Below are positions 16,141 to 23,137 of a DNA stretch of 36,218 nucleotides, in pieces; the first letter of the stretch is position 1; every line of letters begins with the position of its first letter. The stretch is from an uncultured Ectothiorhodospiraceae bacterium (GTDB taxonomy: Bacteria > Pseudomonadota > Gammaproteobacteria > S012-40). Location: positions 1 to 36,218 of the forward strand of contig CALZHW010000018.1 in the NCBI GenBank assembly GCA_945787125.1. The letters run 5' to 3'. Made by a program: the position numbers and the translations under genes. The notes under the pieces are model-generated. The model saw only the letters and a program-made list of their open reading frames with translations, did not search any database and had not been told where the DNA came from.

Positions 16141-16956
16141 TCACCATAAAAATGCACTGGTTTTTTTTCCTAATACTGTGCCATCAAAAATTAGCTCGGC
16201 ACTAGAGCGCGTTACTCCATAGCAAATATGTAAAGGGAGTAAGTGCTCCTCCCTGGGGTGACAATATCTTGCAGAGGGGGCATCACTCCAGTGTATTAGT
16301 CTTTTCTCTTGCTCTTGTGGTGAAAGTTTTATATTGGTGCAAGTATCAATTAACCAGTGTTCAAACTCTTCGTTTTTACTGTCAACTGCAGCAGAAGATT
16401 GAGACAATAAAGCTCGCATGTTATGAAATGAAAAGCCGGAACCAATAATGAGTATGTTTTCCTGCATAAGTGACGATAAGGCGTTGCCAACGCTAATATG
16501 TGCATATGGTTCCAGGTTGTTGATCAGTGATAATTGAACGCAAGGGATGTTTGCTGCTGGAAACATTATTTTTAATGGTACAAATAAGCCGTGGTCGAAT
16601 CCACGTTGCTCATCTAATTTCGCTTCAATATTGTTTTGCTGCAATAAGGCAAATATTTTTTGTGCAAGCTCAGGATTGCCCGGTGCAGGGTATTCAATTT
16701 CGTAGGATTCAGCCGGAAAACCGAAATAGTCATAAATTAAAGCGGGATTTGCACCGCTAGTAATTGTTGCTACATTTTCTTCCCAGTGCGCACTTATCAC
16801 AACGATTGCTGCTGGTGGCGCAATCAGTGTAGGGGCTATTTTTTTTAGGAAATGAATTAGATCTTTATGACCTTCGTCATTCAGCAAAGGCAGTGGTCCT
16901 CCGCCATGTGGAATAAATAAAACAGTGCCTGGTTGATCAGTTGATTGATGTTTCAT
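16141..16956 (-). CDS. LigB-family extradiol dioxygenase (DODA/YgiD-like)
   Basis: Predicted non-haem iron, ring-opening dioxygenase of the LigB/4,5-DOPA dioxygenase group, about 271 residues. Motifs: PHGGGPLPLL with His17, ISAHWEE with His57, GFDHGLFVPLKIMFP, GSGFSFHNMRAL, and near the end HPREEHLLPLHI; the histidines are those expected to hold the metal. The substrate is unknown; no catechol-pathway genes are nearby. The start is set at the ATG at 16956 (MKHQSTDQ). An ATG at 16998 adds 14 residues encoded entirely by the adjacent R1 element and is unlikely to be ancestral. The usual upstream region is replaced by R1 from base 16960 outward, so its promoter lies in or beyond the element. Confidence 0.88.
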   Translation of the reverse strand: MKHQSTDQPGTVLFIPHGGGPLPLLNDEGHKDLIHFLKKIAPTLIAPPAAIVVISAHWEENVATITSGANPALIYDYFGFPAESYEIEYPAPGNPELAQKIFALLQQNNIEAKLDEQRGFDHGLFVPLKIMFPAANIPCVQLSLINNLEPYAHISVGNALSSLMQENILIIGSGFSFHNMRALLSQSSAAVDSKNEEFEHWLIDTCTNIKLSPQEQEKRLIHWSDAPSARYCHPREEHLLPLHICYGVTRSSAELIFDGTVLGKKTSAFLW

Positions 16957-16959
16957 AAT

Positions 16960-17197
16960 CCTAGAATCCGTAGTTGAGCAGCCTGTAGTGTGCGTCATTT
17001 TGTGCTGAATTGCGTAATGAACTATCTTCCAAATGGTTGTTCCCTTTGGGAAATAGTTTATATAGCAAAGCAGTGCAAAAGGGCGTGCAATACAGGTTGC
17101 AGTGACTCACTGAAAGGGTGAGCTGCGGTGCAGTTGATATGGTTAATAAATTCATAATGTTAAATTGACCTGTAAACGTTCAACTTCGGAATCTAGG
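16960..17197 (-). repeat. R1 inverted-repeat element, full-length copy B (238 bp)
   Basis: The same element as at 3075-3311 but in the opposite orientation: it begins CCTAGAATCCGTAGTTGA and ends TTCAACTTCGGAATCTAGG. Length differs by one base from copy A. Several point differences in both ends suggest this copy is older. Flanks are ATAAT and ATGAT rather than TTAA. It starts three bases upstream of the dioxygenase start codon, so it forms the whole leader of that gene. Confidence 0.87.
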
Positions 17198-17232
17198 ATG
17201 ATGGTCTCTTCGAAAAAAATTGAAAACCGGAA

Positions 17233-17823
17233 TTAAAAGTCGAGTCTTTTTTCATTCTCGATCCATTCCCGCAGCCGGTGTGCCATATTTTTTGCTTTGT
17301 TCTTTGCTCCCTGGCGTATTAGCCAGGTTGCAACAGTAAATCCAATATCTACATAAGATTCGTATACAAGAAGCTTTTTATTGGGGTCATCGGTATCGAG
17401 TATTTGCCAGCTGCCATGAATATCTTTCATGTCTCCTGAGAGTCTTTGCCATGTCAGTTTATGTCCTGATTCAACGTAGTCCCGAAACAGAATAAAATGC
17501 AGATTCTTAAGAACTGCGTCAACCCAAAACTCAATGCGCGCACCATGAGACTCGTTGCTGAGTACATTCATACGTTCGATGCCTTCGAAAACAAGGGGGA
17601 AATTTTCGTAATCCAATAATGTTGCCCAGATTTTTTCCCGGCTAGCCTTAACCGTAAAAGCTGCGCGAACGCCGGGTATTCCTTTAACATCCCGCACAGA
17701 ATCAACAAGTACTTTCTCGTTATTCAGTGCCTGCCAATCATAATCCGTTGCCTGGACTTTCATGCTGACCAGAAAAGTGACGGAGCTAACTATTAACAAA
17801 AGATAGTGGAAATTTCTAATCAC
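17233..17823 (-). CDS. Secreted START/SRPBCC-like (polyketide-cyclase-type) protein
   Basis: 196 residues. An N-terminal signal peptide (about residues 1-25: hydrophobic LLLIVSSVTFLVS then VQATD) would export it. The remainder resembles the START/SRPBCC lipid-binding fold: VRAAFTVKASREKIWATLLDYENFPLVFEGIE near the start of the domain, strands through IEFWVDAVLKNLHFILFRDY, then LTWQRLSGDMKDIHGSWQIL, and a long C-terminal amphipathic helix (RQGAKNKAKNMAHRLREWIE). Such proteins bind hydrophobic ligands; the ligand here is unknown. The gene lies 45 bases downstream of the membrane protein gene at 17869 on the same strand and may be cotranscribed with it. Confidence 0.8.
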   Translation of the reverse strand: MIRNFHYLLLIVSSVTFLVSMKVQATDYDWQALNNEKVLVDSVRDVKGIPGVRAAFTVKASREKIWATLLDYENFPLVFEGIERMNVLSNESHGARIEFWVDAVLKNLHFILFRDYVESGHKLTWQRLSGDMKDIHGSWQILDTDDPNKKLLVYESYVDIGFTVATWLIRQGAKNKAKNMAHRLREWIENEKRLDF

Positions 17824-17868
17824 AGATAATCCTTATTTGATAAGTGCCAACGTAAATCCAGGCTTAAC

Positions 17869-18963
17869 TCAGGAGATAAGCTGTTTGAGTGCGTTAAGGA
17901 TTTGTGGCCAATCAACGTTCCTTTTAGCAATATCACCCATAATCGGCACAAACAAAAGGATATTATTTATTCTGAATTTGCGTTTTGTTTTTAGATCCAC
18001 CGGCCAGGTAACCATGTTTTCGATTGCCCAGTAGCGCTTTGTCTTATCTTCGATCTGTGCTGCAATCAATATTTTTTCATCGCTATCACTGCAGGTATAT
18101 AATGAATGTTGCAGTTCACTAATCTCATTGCTAAGTGTGTCTGCTACTAGCTGCAAGTCAGCTTTTTGCTTCTGCATTATTCGATGAAAAGACCATATGG
18201 GTAGTACAAATGTCAGAATTTCTAAAAGCAGGGTTGCACTGATGAGGCCTAAATATACGTCTTCCCAATGCGTATAGTCACGTGGCCAAACTGGAAAAAG
18301 AAACCACCAAAGCGCGAGAAATATGGTCGGGATTGCTACAACCATTGCCTGGAAGTAATAAAAATCGCCAATCGGTTTTAGCCCCGCGACCCCATCAACA
18401 TGTAGAGGATTGGTGTTTATTTGTAGGCCTAATTTCTTTAGATGCCAACCAAATTGGCCATAATTGGCCATCCGCCCCAAGTAAGTTCCGGCTATGTAAG
18501 CCCCGATAATTTCTCCGACCCCCAAAAGTACCATTTGCCAGTCAAAGTTTTTGTTCGTTAAAGCAACAACAAACGCTATCGTCATAGCTAGGGCAGCAAG
18601 TAGTGCCACGATTCGTGCCCAAAGATCTCCCTCTTCGCGAATCTGCTGGAAAAGCTGTTCTAGGTTCGTTTCGTCAAATATTATAATGCGTCGATTTTGC
18701 AGTCGAGTGACAGCGTCTTGGAATTTTTCAGGAACAGTAGCAACGATGTGAAGCCCTGCGATAAATGTTGCTACCCCGGTAAATAGCAATAAATCCCATT
18801 GAGAGAGATCAAATTCAAAGTAGTAATATTGATGAGCAGGATACAGCAGGAGAAACAGCCAAAGCGCAGTAATCAAATATCGATGGCAACGTGAATTGCA
18901 CAGTGGCAAAAATCGAAATAGCTTATGCATCGTTTTGTTCATGTCTATAAACCATGCGCACAA
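17869..18963 (-). CDS. Multi-pass membrane protein, unknown function
   Basis: 364 residues; I do not recognise the family. Predicted membrane helices lie at about residues 30-47 (ALWLFLLLYPAH), 56-76, 118-137 (VALLAALAMTIAFVVAL), 145-163, 205-226 (VVAIPTIFLALWWFLF) and 238-256. A coiled-coil-like, cytoplasmic-looking segment rich in Lys, Gln and Leu follows (about 262-315, IMQKQKADLQLVADTLSNEI). The C-terminus has a short hydrophobic stretch (INNILLFVPIMG). The start could also be the ATG at 18942 (MNKTMHKLF); neither has a strong binding site. It precedes the START-like gene on the same strand. Confidence 0.7.
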   Translation of the reverse strand: MCAWFIDMNKTMHKLFRFLPLCNSRCHRYLITALWLFLLLYPAHQYYYFEFDLSQWDLLLFTGVATFIAGLHIVATVPEKFQDAVTRLQNRRIIIFDETNLEQLFQQIREEGDLWARIVALLAALAMTIAFVVALTNKNFDWQMVLLGVGEIIGAYIAGTYLGRMANYGQFGWHLKKLGLQINTNPLHVDGVAGLKPIGDFYYFQAMVVAIPTIFLALWWFLFPVWPRDYTHWEDVYLGLISATLLLEILTFVLPIWSFHRIMQKQKADLQLVADTLSNEISELQHSLYTCSDSDEKILIAAQIEDKTKRYWAIENMVTWPVDLKTKRKFRINNILLFVPIMGDIAKRNVDWPQILNALKQLIS

Positions 18964-19067
18964 AAAAAGTCTTAATAGTAAAGTAGCAGGTTTTACTCAA
19001 TCATGCTAATTATGAAAGACCGTAGTGGGCATTTAGGTTGGGGTAGCCAACAAAGGGCTTGGCCTCC

Positions 19068-19610
19068 TTATTTTGGCATTTTTTCTAACATTCTTAAGAT
19101 CGAGGCTTCGTTTGCCAAGGATGGGATATCTTCTATGCTTATCCAGGCGATTTGATTGGATTCATCACTGAGTTTTAGCGGATGGATTTTATCCGTCTCT
19201 AGAATAAAGCGGACGTCATAGTGCAGATGTTCTGGTTCATTTTTTCTGGCCGGGATTGTGTGTATATCGACATCATAAATTTCTTGAATGAGTGGTTGGA
19301 TAAAAACATCTTCAATACCTGACTCTTCGCTGGCTTCGCGCATGGCAACGGCTAATGTGTTAGCGTCACCGTCGGAATGTCCGCCGGGTTGTAACCAGCG
19401 GTTGAGTTTTTTATGGTGGGTGAAAAAAACGTGTTTTAAATCTTTATCGACTAGCCAGGCTGAGCCAGTAATGTGGCCTTCTTCAAGTGTTCTATCAAAA
19501 CAGTTTTCATTTGCGGTGACAAACTGCCGCATTTTTTGCAGCATGTCAGCTTCTGTTTGATTAAATGGAGTATGATTTTCGAGAAGTTTTAGGAGGTATT
19601 TTCTATGCAT
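19068..19610 (-). CDS. NUDIX hydrolase
   Basis: 180 residues. The NUDIX box lies at about residues 97-119: GGHSDGDANTLAVAMREASEESGI. The REAxEExG core is intact, but the first acidic position of the consensus GX5E is Ala here, with Asp next to it; a GGHxDGD form occurs in a known NUDIX subgroup, so activity is likely. The N-terminal helix (LLKLLENHTPFNQTEADMLQ) and the WLVDKDLKHVFFTHHKKLNRWLQPGG segment are typical of that subgroup. Substrate (a nucleoside diphosphate linked to X) is not predictable. It stands alone, with an R2 element upstream between it and the next gene. Confidence 0.85.
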   Translation of the reverse strand: MHRKYLLKLLENHTPFNQTEADMLQKMRQFVTANENCFDRTLEEGHITGSAWLVDKDLKHVFFTHHKKLNRWLQPGGHSDGDANTLAVAMREASEESGIEDVFIQPLIQEIYDVDIHTIPARKNEPEHLHYDVRFILETDKIHPLKLSDESNQIAWISIEDIPSLANEASILRMLEKMPK

Positions 19611-19682
19611 AATATCTTGTGTTGGTTAGAGGAATTAGTTTTTCAATACAACTTTAACCACTTAGTCGATAATTATCAAACT

Positions 19683-19848
19683 TAACCCGGATATTTCATG
19701 AATTCACGAGATTATCGCAAAGAGATTTTATTTTACAGAAGATTATCTGATTGAGCGCCGTACTCGTGCGTACGGTCGATTGAAGATAAACTTCTGTAGA
19801 ATCAAAGATCAAGCGAGAAATCGTGTAATTCATGAATTGTCCGGGTTA
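19683..19848 (+). repeat. R2 fold-back element, full copy (166 bp)
   Basis: The ends TAACCCGGATATTTCATGAA and TTCATGAATTGTCCGGGTTA are inverted copies, and the pairing continues inward: GAGATTTTATTTTACAGAAG against CTTCTGTAGAATCAAAGATC, then CCGTAC-N6-GTACGG at the tip. The whole 166 bases can thus form one long hairpin. No coding capacity. It abuts the yqgE-like gene, and the last three bases of the element are that gene's stop codon. Confidence 0.88.
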
Positions 19849-20451
19849 GATCCAGCTACCAGCCCAGCGCTTATATAAAGTGTCCCATAATTCTTCGGTA
19901 TCTGTGTTTAATACAGCTTCAGCAGTAGCGGGCGCCATTATCCAGTCACCATTGGTGATCTCAGTTTCTAATTGGCCTGGCCCCCAGCTGAAAAAGCCGG
20001 CGAAGGTTTTCATTTTATCAGGTGCTTTCTCCGCTTGTAAGCGCATGATAATTTCATCGCCAGTTCCAAAGCATATATCATGATCTACGTTAAACAAACC
20101 ATGAGTAAATCGAGTTTGAGTCAGCATGAATAAATATTGCGTATGTAATGGTCCACCAAAAAACAATTGGCCATTGGCTGCATCACTGGCGTGGGTTTCA
20201 GGAAATGCTTCATTAATCGAAAGATTTGTCGGTCGATTGACAATAACACCTGAGTGCCCACTATCGTCGTGTTGAATTAAATAAATGACGACTTTTCGCA
20301 TCGAGCTATTGTCCAGATGATCGCTGGCAATAACAAAAATGCCTTTATGTAAGTTCGCAAGTTTCTTGTCGACAGAGGACTCAGCAAGTGCAGAAAAAGA
20401 CAATGCCAGTAGTATGATAAAATGAAAAATATAAATGGGATATTTGCGCAT
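19846..20451 (-). CDS. YqgE/AlgH (UPF0301) protein with an N-terminal signal peptide
   Basis: The body (about residues 35-201) is clearly of the YqgE/AlgH family: LHKGIFVIASDHLDNSSMRKVVIYL at the start, GVIVNRPTNLSINEAFPE, LFFGGPLHTQYLFML, and GFFSWGPGQLETEI near the end. Family members are usually cytoplasmic and start directly at the LxGxFLIA strand. Here about 25 extra residues form a convincing signal peptide (KYPIYIFHFIILLALSFSALAESS), predicting export to the periplasm. The ATG at 20451 is preferred to a GTG at 20463; both keep the signal. The stop codon is provided by the R2 element. Family function is unclear (AlgH is linked to alginate regulation in Pseudomonas). Confidence 0.88.
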   Translation of the reverse strand: MRKYPIYIFHFIILLALSFSALAESSVDKKLANLHKGIFVIASDHLDNSSMRKVVIYLIQHDDSGHSGVIVNRPTNLSINEAFPETHASDAANGQLFFGGPLHTQYLFMLTQTRFTHGLFNVDHDICFGTGDEIIMRLQAEKAPDKMKTFAGFFSWGPGQLETEITNGDWIMAPATAEAVLNTDTEELWDTLYKRWAGSWI

Positions 20452-20507
20452 GGGATTCACCAATCACGGTTGATATTAACGAATATTGGGTTTAAAACGA
20501 CAAATTT

Positions 20508-20540
20508 CAATAGTATTTCAATAGTATTTCAATAGTATTA
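20508..20540 (+). repeat. Three tandem 11-bp repeats between divergent genes
   Basis: Three consecutive units of CAATAGTATTT, the last ending in A instead of T. The period of 11 is close to one helical turn, so any protein reading the motif would line up on one DNA face. The array lies 57 bases upstream of the yqgE-like start and 100 bases upstream of rsmJ, in their shared divergent control region. A slippage-generated repeat without function is the alternative. Confidence 0.7.
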
Positions 20541-20591
20541 ATATGTGCAATTCTCAAACCAGTATTTCATTTTAAAAATCGTTTGCCAGGC

Positions 20592-20600
20592 TGGTATACT
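20592..20600 (+). promoter_or_regulatory. Extended -10 promoter candidate for rsmJ
   Basis: TGGTATACT matches the extended -10 form TGNTATAAT at 8 of 9 defined positions and lies 41 bases before the rsmJ ATG. No good -35 box is seen at the usual distance, which is compatible with an extended -10 promoter. Confidence 0.4.
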
Positions 20601-20640
20601 CGCTAATATTAATGATTTTATGAAAAGTGTTATGTAATCA

Positions 20641-21414
20641 ATGTCCTATTCTGAGAAAATCGCGTTGCTGGATACAGCAAGTGAAAAAATAAAAAACTTG
20701 AGTATCAAACTAGGTTTGCCTATTGTTGAGGCGTTGAGCACTGAATATGAAATGTATTTAGAATATCGTAATGATGTGCTGTGTTTATCTGTTCCAGCCG
20801 GTCAGATGAATAAGGAATTATTACGACTCTCTATCGATTTTCTCTCTACCCAGTTGAGTTTTCGTCAACAGCGAATTTCACGTAAATCTGAACCGCTGTT
20901 ACGCGCTATTGGGGGTATTTATACAGAGCGCTTGCAGGTTATTGATGCAACCGCAGGTTTAGGTCGAGATGCGTTTTTGCTAGCCAGCTATAACTGTTGT
21001 GTGACTTTAATCGAGCAGTCAACGGTTGTTGCAGCCTTGTTGGAAGATGGCCTGGCGCGAGCGGAATCATCAATTGAATTAGCCGAGGTTATTGGGCGGA
21101 TGACGTTGGTAAATGCCAATGCAGTGCAATACCTTAGTGCAATTGAGCAAAAGCCGGATGTTATTTATTTGGATCCCATGTTCCCGCCGCGCTTGAAAAC
21201 GGCTAAAGTAAAAAAAGAAATGCAGGTACTGCATGCTCTGTTGGGTTACAGTGATGAGTTACATGACGCTGCGTTATTGAAACTGTGTTTGCAGCAAGCA
21301 AAGCAACGTGTAGTCGTAAAACGTCCTAAGAAAGCATCGCATTTAGCCGGGCTAAAGCCTTCATATTCGTTGAATACAAAGGCTATGCGTTTTGATATCT
21401 ATCTTATCAGTTAA
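20641..21414 (+). CDS. rsmJ: 16S rRNA (guanine-1516-N2)-methyltransferase RsmJ
   Basis: 257 residues. SAM-dependent methyltransferase of the RsmJ/YhiQ family, which methylates G1516 of 16S rRNA in the small subunit. The family-specific features are the N-terminal substrate region followed by RLSIDFLSTQLSFRQQRIS, the SAM-binding motif VIDATAGLGRDAFLLA (residues about 100-115), an acidic motif CVTLIEQS, and the catalytic-region motif DVIYLDPMFPPR. The C-terminal block RVVVKRPKKASHLAGLKPSYSL is also diagnostic. Single gene, convergent with the MoeA-like gene three bases downstream; the two stop codons almost touch, with no room for a separate terminator. Confidence 0.95.
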   Translation: MSYSEKIALLDTASEKIKNLSIKLGLPIVEALSTEYEMYLEYRNDVLCLSVPAGQMNKELLRLSIDFLSTQLSFRQQRISRKSEPLLRAIGGIYTERLQVIDATAGLGRDAFLLASYNCCVTLIEQSTVVAALLEDGLARAESSIELAEVIGRMTLVNANAVQYLSAIEQKPDVIYLDPMFPPRLKTAKVKKEMQVLHALLGYSDELHDAALLKLCLQQAKQRVVVKRPKKASHLAGLKPSYSLNTKAMRFDIYLIS

Positions 21415-21417
21415 TTA

Positions 21418-22428
21418 TTAGTTCACTGGAGAGTCTTGCGGTAGCGCTTTGCTTATGCCTAGCAAATAATTCAATGCAAGTTTGCCGAACAATTGAAAGC
21501 CGCGAAATGCTTCTGGTGGATGCCCGGCAACACAAACGATAGGTTTGTTATTGCTGATCCCCATAATCAATGGTTTGCCTGAACGCATGGGAACGCCATC
21601 AATAATCAGTTCGCCAACTTCACGAATGAGATCTGCAATGAAATCTCGACCATCGATAGCAGTGCCACCGGAAATCAAAATCATATCCGAGTCTGATAAG
21701 GCTTTTTTAACTTGCGCCACAAAGGCGTCGAAGTTATCACTTTGAATGCCAGCAATTATCGCTTCTCCGCCTGCAGTGATTACCGCACTTGCCAACATTG
21801 GAGTATTGCAATCAAAAATGTAACCGGGTTTCATCGGTTCGGTATGAGGAATGACTTCATCGCCGGAAGCGAACACCGTTACCCTGGGTTTTTTTGTTAC
21901 ATCGACAGCGTTTATTCCCATGCTCGCAAGCATGCCGATATGCTCGGCGCTGATGAGGGTTCCAGCCTCAAGTAACGTGTCGCCTTGTTTTATATCACAG
22001 CCTTTTTCTTCAATAAAAAATCTTGGAGGGAAAGGCCGGGTAATACTGATCGAGTTACCGCTTACTATCGCTTCCCACATGCGGATCGTTGTCAGTTCGC
22101 CTTCTGCGATAATACAACCAGTGACGACTTCAATGGCTTCATTCGCGCCGGGTGTTAAAGGTTTTTCATCACCCGGTTGGCTCTTACCAACAATGTTAAA
22201 GCTTACCGGATTGCCGTCAGATGCTGCCTTGGTTTCTGCGGTATTGACGATGTAACCTTCAACGATACCACGAGCATAGGGCGGTGAGTCCAGTGGTGCT
22301 TTAATGTCTGCATGGCAAATTCGATTGACGGCTTCAATAAGTTTTACTGATTCCTTTTCAAGGTTACGAAACGGTAGTTTATTGGCATATGTTTGTTGTG
22401 CGGTTACTAGTGGTGATTCTTCACTCAC
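21418..22428 (-). CDS. MoeA-like molybdopterin-binding protein lacking the C-terminal domain
   Basis: 336 residues against about 400 for MoeA. Recognisable: an N-terminal region with EAVNRICHADIKAPLDSPPYARGIVEGY, a middle beta region, and the MPT-binding (MogA-like) domain with VFASGDEV, DMILISGGTAIDGRDF and MRSGKPLIMG, keeping the Asp and Lys that matter in MoeA. Differences: MDGYA is VEGYI, the usual GLPGNP is AGHPPEAF, and the protein stops after LALNYLLG, so domain IV is missing. It may be a specialised or non-canonical molybdopterin-binding protein; molybdate insertion activity is uncertain. AAGGA precedes the ATG. No other molybdenum-cofactor genes are in the window. Confidence 0.83.
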   Translation of the reverse strand: MSEESPLVTAQQTYANKLPFRNLEKESVKLIEAVNRICHADIKAPLDSPPYARGIVEGYIVNTAETKAASDGNPVSFNIVGKSQPGDEKPLTPGANEAIEVVTGCIIAEGELTTIRMWEAIVSGNSISITRPFPPRFFIEEKGCDIKQGDTLLEAGTLISAEHIGMLASMGINAVDVTKKPRVTVFASGDEVIPHTEPMKPGYIFDCNTPMLASAVITAGGEAIIAGIQSDNFDAFVAQVKKALSDSDMILISGGTAIDGRDFIADLIREVGELIIDGVPMRSGKPLIMGISNNKPIVCVAGHPPEAFRGFQLFGKLALNYLLGISKALPQDSPVN

Positions 22429-22485
22429 ATTAAATTCCTTTTTGACTCAAAATGTTGTGTTGTATAGTAGGCTGAATTAACGATA

Positions 22486-22521
22486 AAAAAAAGTGCCATT
22501 AGGGGTTACGTCACTTTTTTT
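22486..22521. other. A/T-rich hairpin left of the hipBA module
   Basis: AAAAAAAGTG and CACTTTTTTT are a perfect 10-bp inverted repeat with a 16-base loop. It resembles a terminator on either strand but there is no plus-strand gene to terminate, and the minus-strand MoeA-like gene starts after it. Nineteen bases of its left arm and loop (22487-22505) match the terminator arm after hipA at 16 of 19 positions. Confidence 0.45.
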
Positions 22522-22650
22522 ACTGACCCCATAGCATTCATGGCGCTAATTAAATCAAATTGTAAGCGCTCGAATGGGGGGCTCTAAAAAAGGCCTTCCT
22601 TTTTTATATTGAAGGTTGCACGTTGTAATCGAGAATTCTTGCATCTTTAA

Positions 22651-22794
22651 TAGTCCTTTAATGAGCTGTTATTAGACTCAATCCTATCAATAGCCTTAAA
22701 TAAGACTGTAAATTGTCAATATATTATGGTATTAGTACTCTTGTATTAGCCCTTTTATAGGCTATATCTGTTTTATTTCCCCAATAAGAGGCTA
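22651..22794 (+). promoter_or_regulatory. HipB operator cluster in the hipBA promoter
   Basis: The clearest site, TAGCC-cttttata-GGCTA (22747-22764), is a perfect 5+5 inverted repeat with an 8-base spacer, the same architecture as the E. coli HipB operator TATCC-N8-GGATA. Three weaker 18-base sites fit the same frame: TAGTC-N8-AGCTG (22651-22668), TAGCC-N8-GACTG (22691-22708) and TTCCC-N8-GGCTA (22777-22794). The last ends 14 bases before the hipB ATG. Their presence between -10/-35-like boxes (for example TTGTCA at about 22713 and TATATC at about 22763) predicts autorepression by HipB with or without HipA. Confidence 0.62.
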
Positions 22795-22807
22795 TTTTAT
22801 CGCTATT

Positions 22808-23137
22808 ATGGACTTTTATACACTATCAGATACTGCAATCGAAGAAGAGCTCGGTAACCGAATTAAGTCACTTCGTTTACGAAAAAATATCACTCAAAAG
22901 GATCTAGCTGAGGCCGCGAGATTATCTATTAACGCGATTAAATCACTTGAAGCGGGTCGTAGCAAAATTTCAACTCTCATCGCCGTGTTGCGAGAGTTGG
23001 GCGCGCTTGAGCAGCTAGATAACTTCATCCCCAAAACAACCATTAGCCCACTACAGTTAGTGAAAATGCAAGGCAAAATACGCGCGCGCGCATCCGGCGA
23101 ACGACTCAAGAAATTAAAGGATGAATCTGAGTGGTAA
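22808..23137 (+). CDS. hipB: HipB-like antitoxin/repressor
   Basis: 109 residues. An XRE-type helix-turn-helix domain spans about residues 16-70 (LGNRIKSLRLRKNITQKDLAEAA, then LSINAIKSLEAGRSKISTLI as the recognition region). The C-terminal tail is basic, then charged, ending in Glu-Trp; E. coli HipB also ends with Trp, which is involved in toxin binding and stability there. It is expected to neutralise HipA and repress the operon through the upstream inverted repeats. The ATG at 22808 is the first start of the frame. The gene overlaps hipA by seven bases, so the two are translationally coupled. Confidence 0.9.
   Translation: MDFYTLSDTAIEEELGNRIKSLRLRKNITQKDLAEAARLSINAIKSLEAGRSKISTLIAVLRELGALEQLDNFIPKTTISPLQLVKMQGKIRARASGERLKKLKDESEW

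Noticed and set aside
16957..17155. Frames through the R1 copy upstream of the dioxygenase, including the 14-codon extension from 16998
   Set aside because: Encoded by the repeat itself; the MKHQSTDQ start at 16956 fits the family better.
19683..19848. Possible rho-independent terminator or attachment site
   Set aside because: The hairpin is far longer than a terminator, lacks a T-run, and recurs at 27729-27990, so a dispersed fold-back element explains it better.
20508..20540. CRISPR-like repeats
   Set aside because: Units are 11 bp with no spacers, and no cas genes are present.
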